DNA from: Mercurialis annua
Lineage: Eukaryota > Streptophyta > Magnoliopsida > Malpighiales > Euphorbiaceae
Direction: 5' to 3'
DNA length: 64,000 nucleotides
Assembly: GCF_937616625.2 (NCBI RefSeq)
Contig: NC_065570.1
Coordinates: 20,360,046-20,424,045 of the forward strand
Shown piece by piece: positions 12,701 to 25,721 of the stretch (the stretch's first letter is position 1; every line of letters begins with the position of its first letter). The notes under the pieces are model-generated. The model was not told where the DNA came from and did not search any database. It saw only the letters and a list, made by a program, of their open reading frames with translations. Position numbers and translations under genes: made by a program.

Positions 12701-14774
12701 ACGTTTAAAACGTTACGAAACAAATCCAAACGTTTCTCCTTTATAGCGATTTATGCCAAACGTTTATAAACATTACGAAACAAATCCAAAGATTTCACCT
12801 TTTTAGCGATTGAATCTAAGCGTTTCACATTTTTGGGAATTTAAGCTAAAGGTTACGAAACAAAAACCAAGCGTTTCACCTTTTTATCAATTTAAGCCAA
12901 ACGTTTACAAATGTAACGAAACAAATCCAAGTGTTTCACCTTTTTAGCGATTTAAGCCTTACAAACGTTAAGAAACAAATCCAAACATTTCACATTTTTA
13001 GCAGTTTAAGTCAAACGTTGACAAACGTATGAAACAAATCCAAAAGTTACACCTTTTTAACGATTTAAGCCAAACGTTTACAAAGATTACGAAACAAATT
13101 CAAATTTTTTACTATTAGGAATTTAAGCCAAACGTTACAAAACAAATCCAAGCATTTTACCTTTTTAGCAATTTAAGCCAAACGTTTACAAACGTTACGA
13201 AAAAATCCAAGCGTTTGACCTTTTTATCAATTTAAGCCAAACGTTTACAAACGCTACAAAACAAATCCAAATGTTTTACCTTTTTAGCGATTTAAGCCAA
13301 ACATTTACAAACGCTACGAAACAAATCCAAACTTTTTACCTTTTTAGCGATTTAAGCCAAACGATTAGAAAAGCTATGAAACAAATCCAAATGTTTCACG
13401 TTTTTAGCAATTTAAGCCAAACGTTTACAAACATTACGAAAACAAATCCAAGCGTTTCTCCTTTTTAGCAGTTTAAGCCAAACATTTCCAAAGGTTACGA
13501 AACAAATCCAAGCGTTTCACCATTTAGCGATTTAAGCCAAACGTTTATAAACGTTATAAAACAAATCCAAACGTTTCACCTTTTTAGCGATTTAAGCCAA
13601 ACGTTTACAAACGTTTCTAAATTAATCCAAGCGATTCACCATTTTAGCAATTTAAGCCAAAGTTTACAAACGTTCCGAAACAAATCCAGTGTGTCCCATT
13701 TTTAGGAATTTAAGCCAAACGTTTACAAATGTTACAAAAAAATCCAAGCGTTTCACATTTTTTTCAATTTAAGCCAAAAGTTTACAAACGCTACGAAAAA
13801 AATCCAAATGTTTCACCTTTTTAGCGATTTAAGCCGAACGTTTACAAATATTACAAAACAAAACCAAACATTTCACCTTGTTAGCAATTTAAGCCAAACG
13901 TTTACAAACATTATGAAACAATTCCAAACGTTTCACCTTTTTAGCGATTTATGCCAAACTTTTATAATCTTTACGAAACAAATCCAAACATTTCACCTTT
14001 TTAGCGATTGAATCCAAACGTTTCACATTTTTCGCAATTTATGCTAAACGTTACGAAACAAAAACCAAGCGTTTCACCTTTTTAGCAAATTAAGCCAAAC
14101 GTTTACAAACGTTACATAGCAAATCCAAACGTTTCACCTTTTTAGCGATTTAATTCAAACGTTTACAAAAGTAACAAAACAAATCCAAACGTTTCACCAT
14201 TTAGCGATTTAAGCGAAACGTTTCTAAACGCTACGAAACGTATCCAAACGTTTCCCCTTTTTAGCGATTTAAGCCAAACATTTACAAACGTTACGAAACA
14301 AAACAAAATGTTTCACCTTTTTAGCAATTTAAGCCAAACGTTTACAAACGTTACGAAACAAATCCAAACTTTTGACATTTATAGCAAATTTGGCCAAACG
14401 TTTACAAATTTTATGAAACCAATCTAAACGTTTCGCCATTTTAGCGATTTAAGCCAAAAGTTTACAATCGATACGAAACAAATCCAAACGTTTCACATTT
14501 TTAGCGATTTAAGCCAAACATTTACAAACGTTACAAAACAAATCCAAACGTTTCCCCATTTTAGCTATTTAAGCCAAACGTTTACAAACGTTACGAAACA
14601 AATCCAAACGTTTTACCTTTTTAGCAATTTAAGCCAAACATTTACAAACGTTACAAAACAAACCCAAACATTTCACCTTTCTAGCAATATAAGCCAAACG
14701 GTTATAAACGTTAGGAAATAAATCCAAACCTTTCCCCTTTTTAGCGATTTAAGCCAAACATTTATTAACGATAC

Positions 14775-14822
14775 GGCTTAAATCGTTAAAAAGGTGAAAC
14801 GTATGGATTTGTTTCGTAACAT
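14775..14822 (-). repeat. Second inverted satellite segment, same left junction
   Basis: The left junction (ATTAACGATAC/GGCTTAAATCG) is the same as at 9621, but here the inverted stretch is only about 48 bp before + orientation resumes at TAGCTATTTATGC. The shared left and different right breakpoints suggest one ancestral inversion copied by array amplification, with a later deletion or recombination on the right. Confidence 0.8.
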
Positions 14823-17800
14823 TTTAGCTATTTATGCTACACGTTTACAAACATCACGAAACAAGTACAAACGTTTCTCCTTTTTAGAAATTTAAGGCAA
14901 ACGTTTACACACGTTACAGATCAAATCCTCACGTTTCACCTTTTTATCAATTTAAGCCAAACCTTTACGAATGTTACGAAAAAAAACCAAGCGTTTTGCC
15001 TTTTTAGCATTTTAAGCCAAACGTTTACAAACGTTACGAAACAAATCCAAGCGTTCACCTTTTTAGTAATGTAAGCCAAACGTTTGAAAATATTTTGAAA
15101 CAAATCCAAGCGTTTCACCTTTTTAATAATTTGATCCAAACGTTTACAAACGTTATGAAATAAATCAAAGAGTTTGACCTTTTTAGCAATTTAAGCCAAA
15201 CGTTTTCAAACGTTACGAAACAAATCCAAAAGTTTCAACTTTTTAGCGATTTAAGCCGAACGTTTACAAACGTTACGAAACAAAACCAAACAATTCACCC
15301 TTTTAGCAATTTAAGCCAAACTTTTACAAACGTTACGAAACAAATCCAAATATTTCTCCATTTTAGCGATTTAAGCCAAACGTTTAAAACGTAATGAAAG
15401 AAATCTAAACATTTCACCTAGCGATTTATGCCAAACGTTTACAAACGCTATGAAACAAATCCAAACATTTCCCCTTTTTAGTGGCCGAAGCCAAACGTTT
15501 ACAAACGTTACGAAAAAATCCAAATGTTCCACCTTTTCAGCCATTTAAGCCAAACGTTTAAAAAGGTTAGGAAACAAATCCAAACGTTTCCCCTTTTTAG
15601 CGATTTAAGCCAAACGTTTAGAAAGGCTACGAAACAAATCCAAATGTTTCACGTTTTTTGCAATTTAAGCCAAAAGTTTACAAACGTTACGAAACAAATC
15701 CAAGCGTTTCACCTTTTTAGCAATTTAAGCCAAATGTTTACAAACATTACGAAATAAAGCCAAGCGTTTCACCTTTTTAGCAATTTAAGCCAAAGGCTTA
15801 CAAAGGATACGAAACAAATCCAAACTCTTCACAGTTTTAGCGATTTAAGCCAAACGTTTACAAACGTTACGAAACAAATCCAAACCTTTCCCCTTTTAGT
15901 GATTTCAGACAAACATTTATAAACGTTACAAAACAAATCCAAACGTCTCACCTTTTTAGCGATTTATGCCAAACGTTTACAAACGTTACTAAACTAATCC
16001 AAGCGTTTCACCTTATTAGCAATTTAAGCCAAACGTTTACAAACGTTCTGAAAGAAATCCAACGTTTTCCATTTTTAGGAATTTAAGCCAAACTTTTACA
16101 AACGTTACAAAAAAATCCAAGCGTTTCACCTTTTTAGCAATTTAAACTAAAAACGAAACAAAACCAAATGTTTCACCTTTTTAGCGATTTAAGACGAACG
16201 TTTACAAACATTACGAAACCAAACCAAACATTTCACCTTGTTAGCAATTTTAGCCAAACATTTACAAACATTACGAAACAAATCCAAACGTTTCCCCTTT
16301 TTAGCGATTTAAGGCAAATGTTTAAAACGTAACGAAACAAATCCAAACGTTTCACCTTTTTAGCCATTTATGCCAAACGTTTATAAACATTACGAAACAA
16401 ATCCAAACATTTCACCTTTTTTGCGATTGAATCCAAACGTTTCACATTTTTGGCAATTTAAGATAAACGTTACGAAACAAAAACCAAGCGTTTCCCCTTT
16501 TTAGCAATTTAAGCCAAACGTTTACAAATGTACCGAAACAAATCCAAGTGTTTACAAACGATACGAAACAAATCGAAATGTTTCACCTTTTTAGCTATTT
16601 AAGCCAGACGCTTACAAACGTTACGAAATAAATCCAAACGTTTCACCTTTTTAGCGATTTAAGCCAAACATTTACAAACGTTACGAAAGAAATCCAAACG
16701 TTTCCCCTTTTTAGCGATTTAAGCCAAACGTTTACAAATATTACGAAAGAAATCCAAATTTTTCACCTTTTTAGCGATTAAAGCCAAACGTTTACAAACG
16801 TTAAGAAACTAATCCAAACATTTCACATTTTTAGCAGTTTAAGCCGAACGTTTGCAAACGTATGAAACAAATCCAAACGTTTCACCTTTTTAACGATTTA
16901 AGCCAAAAGTTTACAAAGGTTACGAAACAAATTCTAATTTTTTACTATTAGGAATTTAAGCCAAACGTTACGAAACAAATCCAAGCATTTTACCTTTTTA
17001 GCAATTTAAGCCAAACGTTTACAAACGTTACGAAAAAAATCCAAGTGTTTGCCCTTTTTAGCAATTTAAGCCAAACGTTTACAAACGCTACAAAACAAAT
17101 CCAAATGTTTTACCTTTTTAGCGATTTAAGCCAAACATTTACAAACGCTACGAAACAAATCCAAACATTTCACCTTTTTAGCGATTTAAGCCAAACGCTT
17201 AGAAAGGCTACGAAACAAATCCAAATGTTTCACGTTTTTAGCAATTTAAGCCAGACGTTTACAAACATTACGAAAACAAATCCAAGCGTTTCACCTTTTT
17301 AGCAGTTTAAGCCAAACGTTTCCAAAGGTTACGAAACATAGCCAAGCGTTTCACCTTTATAGCAATTTAAACCAAAGGTTTACAAATGTCACGAAACAAA
17401 TCCAAACTTTTTACATTTTTAGCGATTTAAGCCAAACGTTTACAAACGTTACGAAACAAATCCAAACCTTTCACCTTTTAGCGATTTAAGCCAAACGTTT
17501 ATAAACGTTATAAAACAAATCAAAACATTTCACCTTTTTAGCAATTTAAACCAAACGTTTACAAACGTTACTAAACTAATCCAAGCGATTCACCTTTTTA
17601 ACAATTTAAGCCAAACGTTTACAAACGTTCTGAAACAAATCCAGCGTTTTCCATTTTTAGGAATTTAAGACAAACGTTTACAAACGTTATAAAAAAATCC
17701 AAGCGTTTCACCTTTTTAGCAATTTAAGCCAAAAGTTTACAAACGCTACGAAACAAATCCAAATGTTTCACCTTTTTAGCGATTTAAGCCGAACGTTTAC

Positions 17801-20734
17801 AAACATTACGAAACAAAACCAAACACTTCACCTTGTTAGCAATTTAAGCCAAACGTTTACAAACGTTACGAAACAAATCCAAACGTTTCCCCTTTTTAGC
17901 GATTTAAGGCAAACGTTTAAAACGTTGCGAAACAATTCCAAACGTTTCCCCTTTTTAGCGATTTATGCTAAACGTTTATAAACATTACGAAACAAATCCA
18001 AACATTTCACCTTTTTAGCGATTGAATCCAAACGTTTCACATTTTTGGCAATTTAAGTTAAACGTTACGAAACAAAAACCAAGCGTTTCGCCTTTTTAGA
18101 AATTTAAGCCAAACGTTTACAAATGTAACGAAACAAATCCAAGTGTTTCACCTTTTTAGCGATTTAAGCCAAACGTTTACAAACGATACGAAACAAATCC
18201 AAACGTTTCACCTTTTTAGCTATTTAAGCCAAACGTTTACAAAAGTTACGAAACAAATCCAAACGTTTCACCTGTTTAGCGATTTAAGCCAAACATTTAC
18301 AAACGTTAAGAAACAAATCCAAACATTTCACATTTTTAGCAGTTTAAACCAAACGTTTACAAACGTATGAAACAAATCCAAACGTTTCCCCTTTTTAACG
18401 ATTTAAGCCAAACGTTTACAAAGGTTACGAAACAAATTCAAATTTTTTACTATTAGGAATTTAAGCCAAACGTTACGAAACAAATCCAAGCATTTTACCT
18501 TTTTAGCAATTTAAGCAAAACGTTTACAAACGTTACGAAACATATCCAAGCGTTTGACCTTTTTAGCAATTTAAGCCAAACGTTTACAAACGCTACAAAA
18601 CAAATCCAAATGTTTTACCTTTTTAGCGATTTAAGCCAAACATTTGCAAACGCTACGAAACAAATTCAAACGTTTCACCTTTTTAGCGATTTAAGCCAAA
18701 CGTTTAGAAAGGCTACGAAACAAATCCAAATGTTTCACGTTTTTAGCAATTTAAGCCAAACGTTTACAAACATTATGAAAACAAATCCAAGCGTTTCACC
18801 TTTTCAGCAGTTTAAGCCAAACATTTCTAAAGGTTGCGAAACAAAGCCAAATGTTTCACCTTTTTAGCGATTTAAGCCGAACGTATACAAACATTACGAA
18901 ACAAAACCAAACATTTCACCTTGTTAGCAAATTAAGCCAAACGTTTACAAACGTTACCAAACAAATCCAAACGTTTCCCCTTTTTAGCGATTTAAGGCAA
19001 ACGTTTAAAACGTTACGAAACAATTCCAAATGTTTCCCCTTTTTAGAGATTTATGCCAAACGTTTATAAACATTACGAAAAAAATCCAAACATTTCACCT
19101 TTTTAGCGATTGAATTCAAACGTTTCACATTTTTGGCAATTTAAGCTAAACGTTACGAAACAAAAATCAAACGTTTCACCTTTTTAGCAATTTAAGCTAA
19201 ACATTTACAAATGTAACGAAACAAATCCAAGTGTTTCACCTTTTTAGCGATTTAAGCCAAACGTTTACAAACGATACGAAACAAATCCAAACATTTCCCC
19301 TTTTTAGCTATTTAAGCCAAACGTTTACAAAAGTTACGAAACAAATCCAAACGTTTCTCCTTTTTAGCGATGTAAGCCAAACATTTACAAACGTTACGAC
19401 AGAAATCTAAACGTTTCCCGTTTTTAGCGATCTAAGCCAAACGTTTACAAACATTACGAAAGAAATCCAAATTTTTCACCTTTTTAGCGATTTAAGCCAA
19501 ACGTTTACAAACGTTAAGAAACAAATCCAAACATTTCACATTTTTAGCAGTTTAGGCCAAACGTTTACAAATGTACGAAACAAATCCAAACGGTCCACCT
19601 TTTTAGCAATTTAAGCCAAACGTTTACAAATGTTACAAAATAAAGCCAAGCGTTTCAGCTTTTTAGAAATTTAAGCCAAACGTTTACAAACGTTACGAAA
19701 CAAATCCAAACGTTTCACCTTTTTAGCGATTTAAGCCAAACGTTTACAAACGTTACGAAACAAATCCAAACGTTTCACCTTTTTAGCAATTTAAGCTAAA
19801 CATTTAAAAAGGTTTGGAAACAAATCCAAATGTTTCACCTTTTAGCAATTTAAGCTAAACATTTACAAACGTTACGAAACAAATCCAAGCGTTTCACCTT
19901 TTTAGCAATTTAAGCCAAACGTTTACAAAAGTTACAAAACAAATCCAAGCGTTTCACCTTTTTAGAAATATAAGCCAAACGTTTATAGACGTTACGAAAC
20001 AAATCGAAACACTTAAACTTTTTAGCAATGTAACCCAAACGTTTACAAAGGTTACGAATCAAATCCAAGCGTTTCACCTTTTTAGCAATTTAAGCCAAAC
20101 ATTTACCAACGATACGAAAGAAATCCAAACATTTCACCTTTTTAACAATTTAAGCCAAACTCTTACAAACGATACGAAAAAAATCCAAACGTTTCACCTT
20201 TTTAGCGATTTAAGCCAAACGTTTAAAAAGGTTAGGAAACAAATCCAAACGTTTCCCCTTTTTAGCGATTTAAGCCAAACGTTTAGAAAGGCTACGAAAC
20301 AAATCCAAATGTTTCACGTTTTTTTGCAATTTAAGCCTAACGTTTACAAACGTTACGAAACAAATCCAAGCGTTTCACCTTTTTAGCAATTTAAGCCAAA
20401 CGTTTACAAACGTTACGAAATAAAGCCAAGCGTTTCACCTTTTTAGCAATTTAAGCCAAAGGTTTACAAATGTTACGAAACAATTCCAAACTTTTCACAG
20501 TTTTAGCGATTTAAGCCAAACGTTTACAAACGTTACGAAAAAAATCCAAACCTTTCCTCTTTTTAGTCATTTCAGCCAAACGTTTATAAACGTTACAAAA
20601 GAAATCCAAATGTTTCACCTTTTTAGCGATTTACGCCAAACGTTTACAAACGTTACTAAACTAATCCAAGCGTTTCACCTTATTAGCAATTTAAGCCAAA
20701 CGTTTACAAACGTTACGACACAAATCAAACCGTG
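14820..20734 (+). repeat. ~5.9-kb satellite block, first copy
   Basis: Landmarks recur about 5,920-5,946 bp downstream: the ATCACGAAACAAGTACAAACG variant at 14853 recurs near 20773, and the variant run starting at 15524 recurs at 21470 with the same monomer order. This indicates a large tandem duplication of a multi-monomer block. The offset drifts to about 5,990 by 17.1/23.1 kb because the first copy has lost 44 bp near 16541. Borders are approximate. Confidence 0.72.
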
Positions 20735-23095
20735 CAACCTTTTTAGCTATTTATGCTAAATGTTTACAAACATCACGAAACAAATACAAACGTTTCTCCT
20801 TTTTAGAAATTTAAGCCAAACGTTTACACACGTTACAGATCAAATCCTCACGTTTCACCTTTTTATCAATTTAAGCCAAACCTTTACGAATGTTACGAAA
20901 CAAAACCGTGCAACCTTTTTATCAATTTAAGCCAAGCGTTTTGCCTTTTTAGCATTTTAAGCCAAACGTTTACAAATGTTACGAAACAAATCCAAGCGTT
21001 CACCTTTTTAGTAATGTAAGCCAAACGTTTGAAAAATTTTCGAAACAAATCCAAGCGTTTCACCTTTTTAATAATTTGAGCCAAACGTTTACAAACGTTA
21101 TGAAATAAATCCAAGAGTTTGACCTTTTTAGCAATTTAAGCCAAACCTTTTCAAACGTTACGAAACAAATCCAAAAGTTTCACCTTTATAGCGATTTAAG
21201 CCGAACGTTTACAAACGTTACGAAACAAAACCAAACAATTCACCCTTTTAGCAATTTAAGCCAAACTTTTACAAACGTTACGAAACAAATCCAAATATTT
21301 CTCCATTTTAGCGATTTAAGCCAAACGTTTAAAACGTAATGAAAGAAATCTAAAAATTTCACCTAGCAATTTATGCCAAACGTTTACAAACGCTACGAAA
21401 CAAATCCAAACATTTCCCCTTTTTAGTGCTCGAAGCCAAACGTTTACAAACGTTACGAAAAAAATCCAAATGTTTCACCTTTTCAGCCATTTAAGCCAAA
21501 CGTTTAAAAAGGTTAGGAAACAAATCCAAACGTTTCCCCTTTTTAGCGATTTAAGCCAAACGTTTAGAAAGGCTACGAAACAAATCCAAATGTTTCACGT
21601 TTTTTGCAATTTAAGCCAAACGTTTACAAACGTTACGAAACAAATCCAAGCGTTTCACCTTTTTAGCAATTTAAGCCAAATGTTTACAAACATTACGAAA
21701 TAAAGCCAAGCGTTTCACCTTTTTAGCAATTTAAGCCAAAGGCTTACAAATGATACGAAACAAATCCAAACTCTTCACAGTTTTAGCGATATAAGCCAAA
21801 CGTTTACAAACGTTACGAAACAAATCCAAACCTTTCCCCTTTTTAGTGATTTCAGCCAAACGTTTATAAACGTTACAAAACAAATACAAACGTTTCACCT
21901 TTTTAGCGATTTACGCTAAACGGTAACAAACGTTACTAAACTAATCCAAGCGTTTCACCTTATTAGCAATTTAGGCCAAACATTTACAAACGTTCTGAAA
22001 GAAATCCAGCATTTTTCCATTTTTAGGAATTTAAGTCAAACTTTTACAAACGTTACAAAAAAATCCAAGCGTTTAACATTTTTAGCAATTTAAGCTAAAA
22101 GTTTACAAACGCTACGAAACAAAACCAAATGTTTCACCTTTTTAGCGATTTAAGCCGAACGTTTACAAACATTACGAAACAAAACCAAACATTTCACCTT
22201 GTTAGCAATTTTAGCCAAACATTTACAAACGTTACGAAACAAATCCAAACGTTTCCCCTTTTTACCGATTTAAGGCAAATGTTTAAAACGTAACGAAACA
22301 AATCCAAACGTTTCACCTTTTTAGCCATTTATGCCAAACGTTTATAAACATTACGAAACAAATCCAAACATTTCACCTTTTTTGCGATTGAATCCAAACG
22401 TTTCACATTTTTGGCAATTTAAGATAAACGTTACGAAACAAAAACCAAGCGTTTCCCCTTTTTAGCAATTTAAGCCAAACGTTTACAAATGTAACGAAAC
22501 AAATCCAAGTGTTTCACCTTTTTAGCGATTTAAGCCAAACGTTTACAAACGATACGAAACAAATCCAAACGTTTCACCTTTTTAGCTATTTAAGCCAGAC
22601 GCTTACAAACGTTACGAAATAAATCCAAACGTTTCACCTTTTTAGCGATTTAAGCAAAACATTTACAAACGTTACGAAAGAAATCCAAACGTTTCCCCTT
22701 TTTAGCGATTTAAGCCAAACGTTTACAAATATTACGAAAGAAATCCAAATTTTTCACCTTTTTAGCGATTAAAGCCAAACGTTTACAAACGTTAAGAATC
22801 AAATCCAAACATTTCACATTTTTAGCAGTTTAAGCCGAACGTTTGTAAACGTATGAAACAAATCCAAACGTTTCACCTTTTTAACGATTTAAGCCAAACG
22901 TTTACAAAGGTTACGAAACAAATTCAAATTTTTTACTATTAGGAATTTAAGCCAAACGTTACGAAACAAATCCAAGCATTTTACCTTTTTAGCAATTTAA
23001 GCCAAACGTTTACAAACGTTACGAAACAAATCCAAGCGTTTGCCCTTTTTAGCAATTTAAGCCAAACGTTTACAAACGCTACAAAACAAATCCAA

Positions 23096-25721
23096 ATGTT
23101 TTACCTTTTTAGCGATTTAAGCCAAACATTTACAAACGCTACGAAACAAATCCAAACGTTTCACCTTTTTAGCGACATAAGCCAAACGCTTAGAAAGGCT
23201 ACGAAACAAATCCAAATGTTTCATGTTTTTAGCAATTTAAGCCAGACGTTTACAAACATTACAAAAACAAATCCAAGCGTTTCACCTTTTTAGCAGTTTA
23301 AGCCAAACGTTTCCAAAGGTTACGAAACATAGCCAAGCGTTTCACCTTTATAGCAATTTAAGCCAAAGGTTAACAAATGTTACGAAACAAATCCAAACTT
23401 TTTACATTTTTAGCGATTTAAGCCAAACGTTTACAAACGTTACGAAACAAATCCAAACCTTTCACCTTTTAGCGATTTAAGCCAAACGTTTATAAACGTT
23501 ATAAAACAAATCAAAACGTTTCACCTTTTTGGCGATTTAAGCCAAACGTTTACAAACGTTACTAAACTAATCCAAGCGATTCACCTTTTTAGCAATTTAA
23601 GCCAAACGTTTACAAACGTTCTGAAACAAATCCAGCGTTTTCCATTTTTAGGAATTTAAGACAAACGTTTACAAACGTTACAAAAAAATCCAAGCGTTTC
23701 ACCTTTTTAGCAATTTAAGCCAAAAGTTTACAAACGCTACGAAACAAATCCAAATGTTTCACCTTTTTAGCGATTTAAGCCGAACGTTTACAAACATTAC
23801 GAAACAAAACCAAACATTTCACCTTGTTAGCAATTTAAGCCAAACGTTTACAAACGTTACGAGACAAATCCAAACGTTTCCCCTTTTTAGCGATTTAAGG
23901 CAAACGTTTTAAACGTTACGAAACAATTCCAAACGTTTCCCCTTTTTAGCGATTTATGCTAAACGTTTATAAACATTACGAAACAAATCCAAACATTTCA
24001 CCTTTTTAGCGATTGAATCCAAACGTTTCACATTTTTGGCAATTTAAGTTAAACGTTACGAAACAAAAACCAAGTGTTTCACCTTTTTAGAAATTTAAGC
24101 CAAACGTTTACAAATGTAACGAAACAAATCCAAGTGTTTCACCTTTTTAGCGATTTAAGCCAAACGTTTACAAACGATACGAAACAAATCCAAACGTTTC
24201 ACCTTTTTAGCTATTTAAGCCAAACGTTTACAAAAGTTACGAAACAAATCCAAACGTTTCACCTGTTTAGCGATTTAAGCCAAACATTTACAAACGTTTA
24301 GAAACAAATCCAAACATTTCACATTTTTAGCAGTTTAAGCCAAACGTTTACAAACGTATGAAACAAATCCAAACGTTTCCCCTTATTAACGATTTAAGAC
24401 AAACGTTTACAAAGGTTACGAAACAAATTCAAATTTTTTACTATTAGGAATTTAAGCCAAACGTTACGAAACAAATCCAAGCATTTTACCTTTTTAGCTA
24501 TTTAAGCAAAACGTTTACAAACGTTACGAAACATATCCAAGCGTTTGACCTTTTTAGCAATTTAAGCCAGACCTTTAGAAACGCTACAAAACAAATCCAA
24601 ATGTGTTACCTTTTTAGCGATTTAAGATAAACATTTACAAACGCTACGAAACAAATTCAAACGTTTCACCTTTTTAGCGATTTAAGCCAAACGTTTATAA
24701 AGGCTACGAAACAAATCCAAATGTTTCACGTTTTTAGCAATTTAAGCCAAACGTCTACAAACATTACGAAAACAAATCCAAGTGTTTCACCTTTTTAGCA
24801 GTATAAGCCAAACGTTTCAAAAGGTTACGAAACAAAGCCAAATGTTTCACCTTTTTAGCGATTTAAGCCGAACGTTTACAAACATTACGAAACAAAACCA
24901 AACATTTCACCTTGTTAGCAATTTAAGCCAAACGTTTACAAACGTTACCAAACAAATCCAAACGTTTCCCCTTTTTAGCGATTTAAGGCAAACGTTTAAA
25001 ACGTTACGAAACAATTCCAAACGTTTCACCTTTTTAGCGATTAATGCCAAACGTTTATAAACATTACAAAAGAAATCCAAACATTTCACCTTTTTAGCGA
25101 TTGAATCCAAACGTTTCACATTTTTGGCAATTTAAGCTAAACGTTACGAAACAAAAATCAAGCGTTTCACCTTTTTAGCAATTTAAGCTAAACATTATTA
25201 GCGATTTAAGTCAAACGTTTACAAAAGTTACGAAACAAATCCAAACGTTTCTCCTTTCTAGCGATTTAAGCCAAACATTTACAAACGTTACGAAAGAATC
25301 TAAACGTTTCCCCTTTTTAGCGATCTAAGCCAAACGTTTACAAACATTACGAAAGAAATCCAAATTTTTCACCTTTTTAGCGATTTAAGCCAAACGTTTA
25401 CAAACGTTAAGAAACAAATCCAAACATTTCACATTTTTAGCAGTTTAGGCCAAACGTTTACAAACGTACGAAACAAATCCAAACGTTTCACCTTTTTAAC
25501 GATTTAAGCCAAACGTTTACAAAGGTTACGAAAACAAATTCAATTTTTTTACTATTAGGAATTTAAGCAAAACGTTCACAAACGTTATAAAAAAAATCCA
25601 AGCATTTTACCTTTTTAGCAATTTAAGCCAAACATTTACAAACGTTACGAAACAAATCCAAGCGTTTCACCTTTTTAGCAATTTAAGCCAAACGTTTACA
25701 AATGCTACAAAACAAATCCAA
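23096..25721 (+). repeat. Higher-order repeat unit, divergent first copy
   Basis: Starts at the same diagnostic variant (ATGTTTTACC monomer) as the following units but measures 2,626 bp, with several private indels (for example around 25190). It is transitional between the 5.9-kb block and the homogeneous units. Confidence 0.65.
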
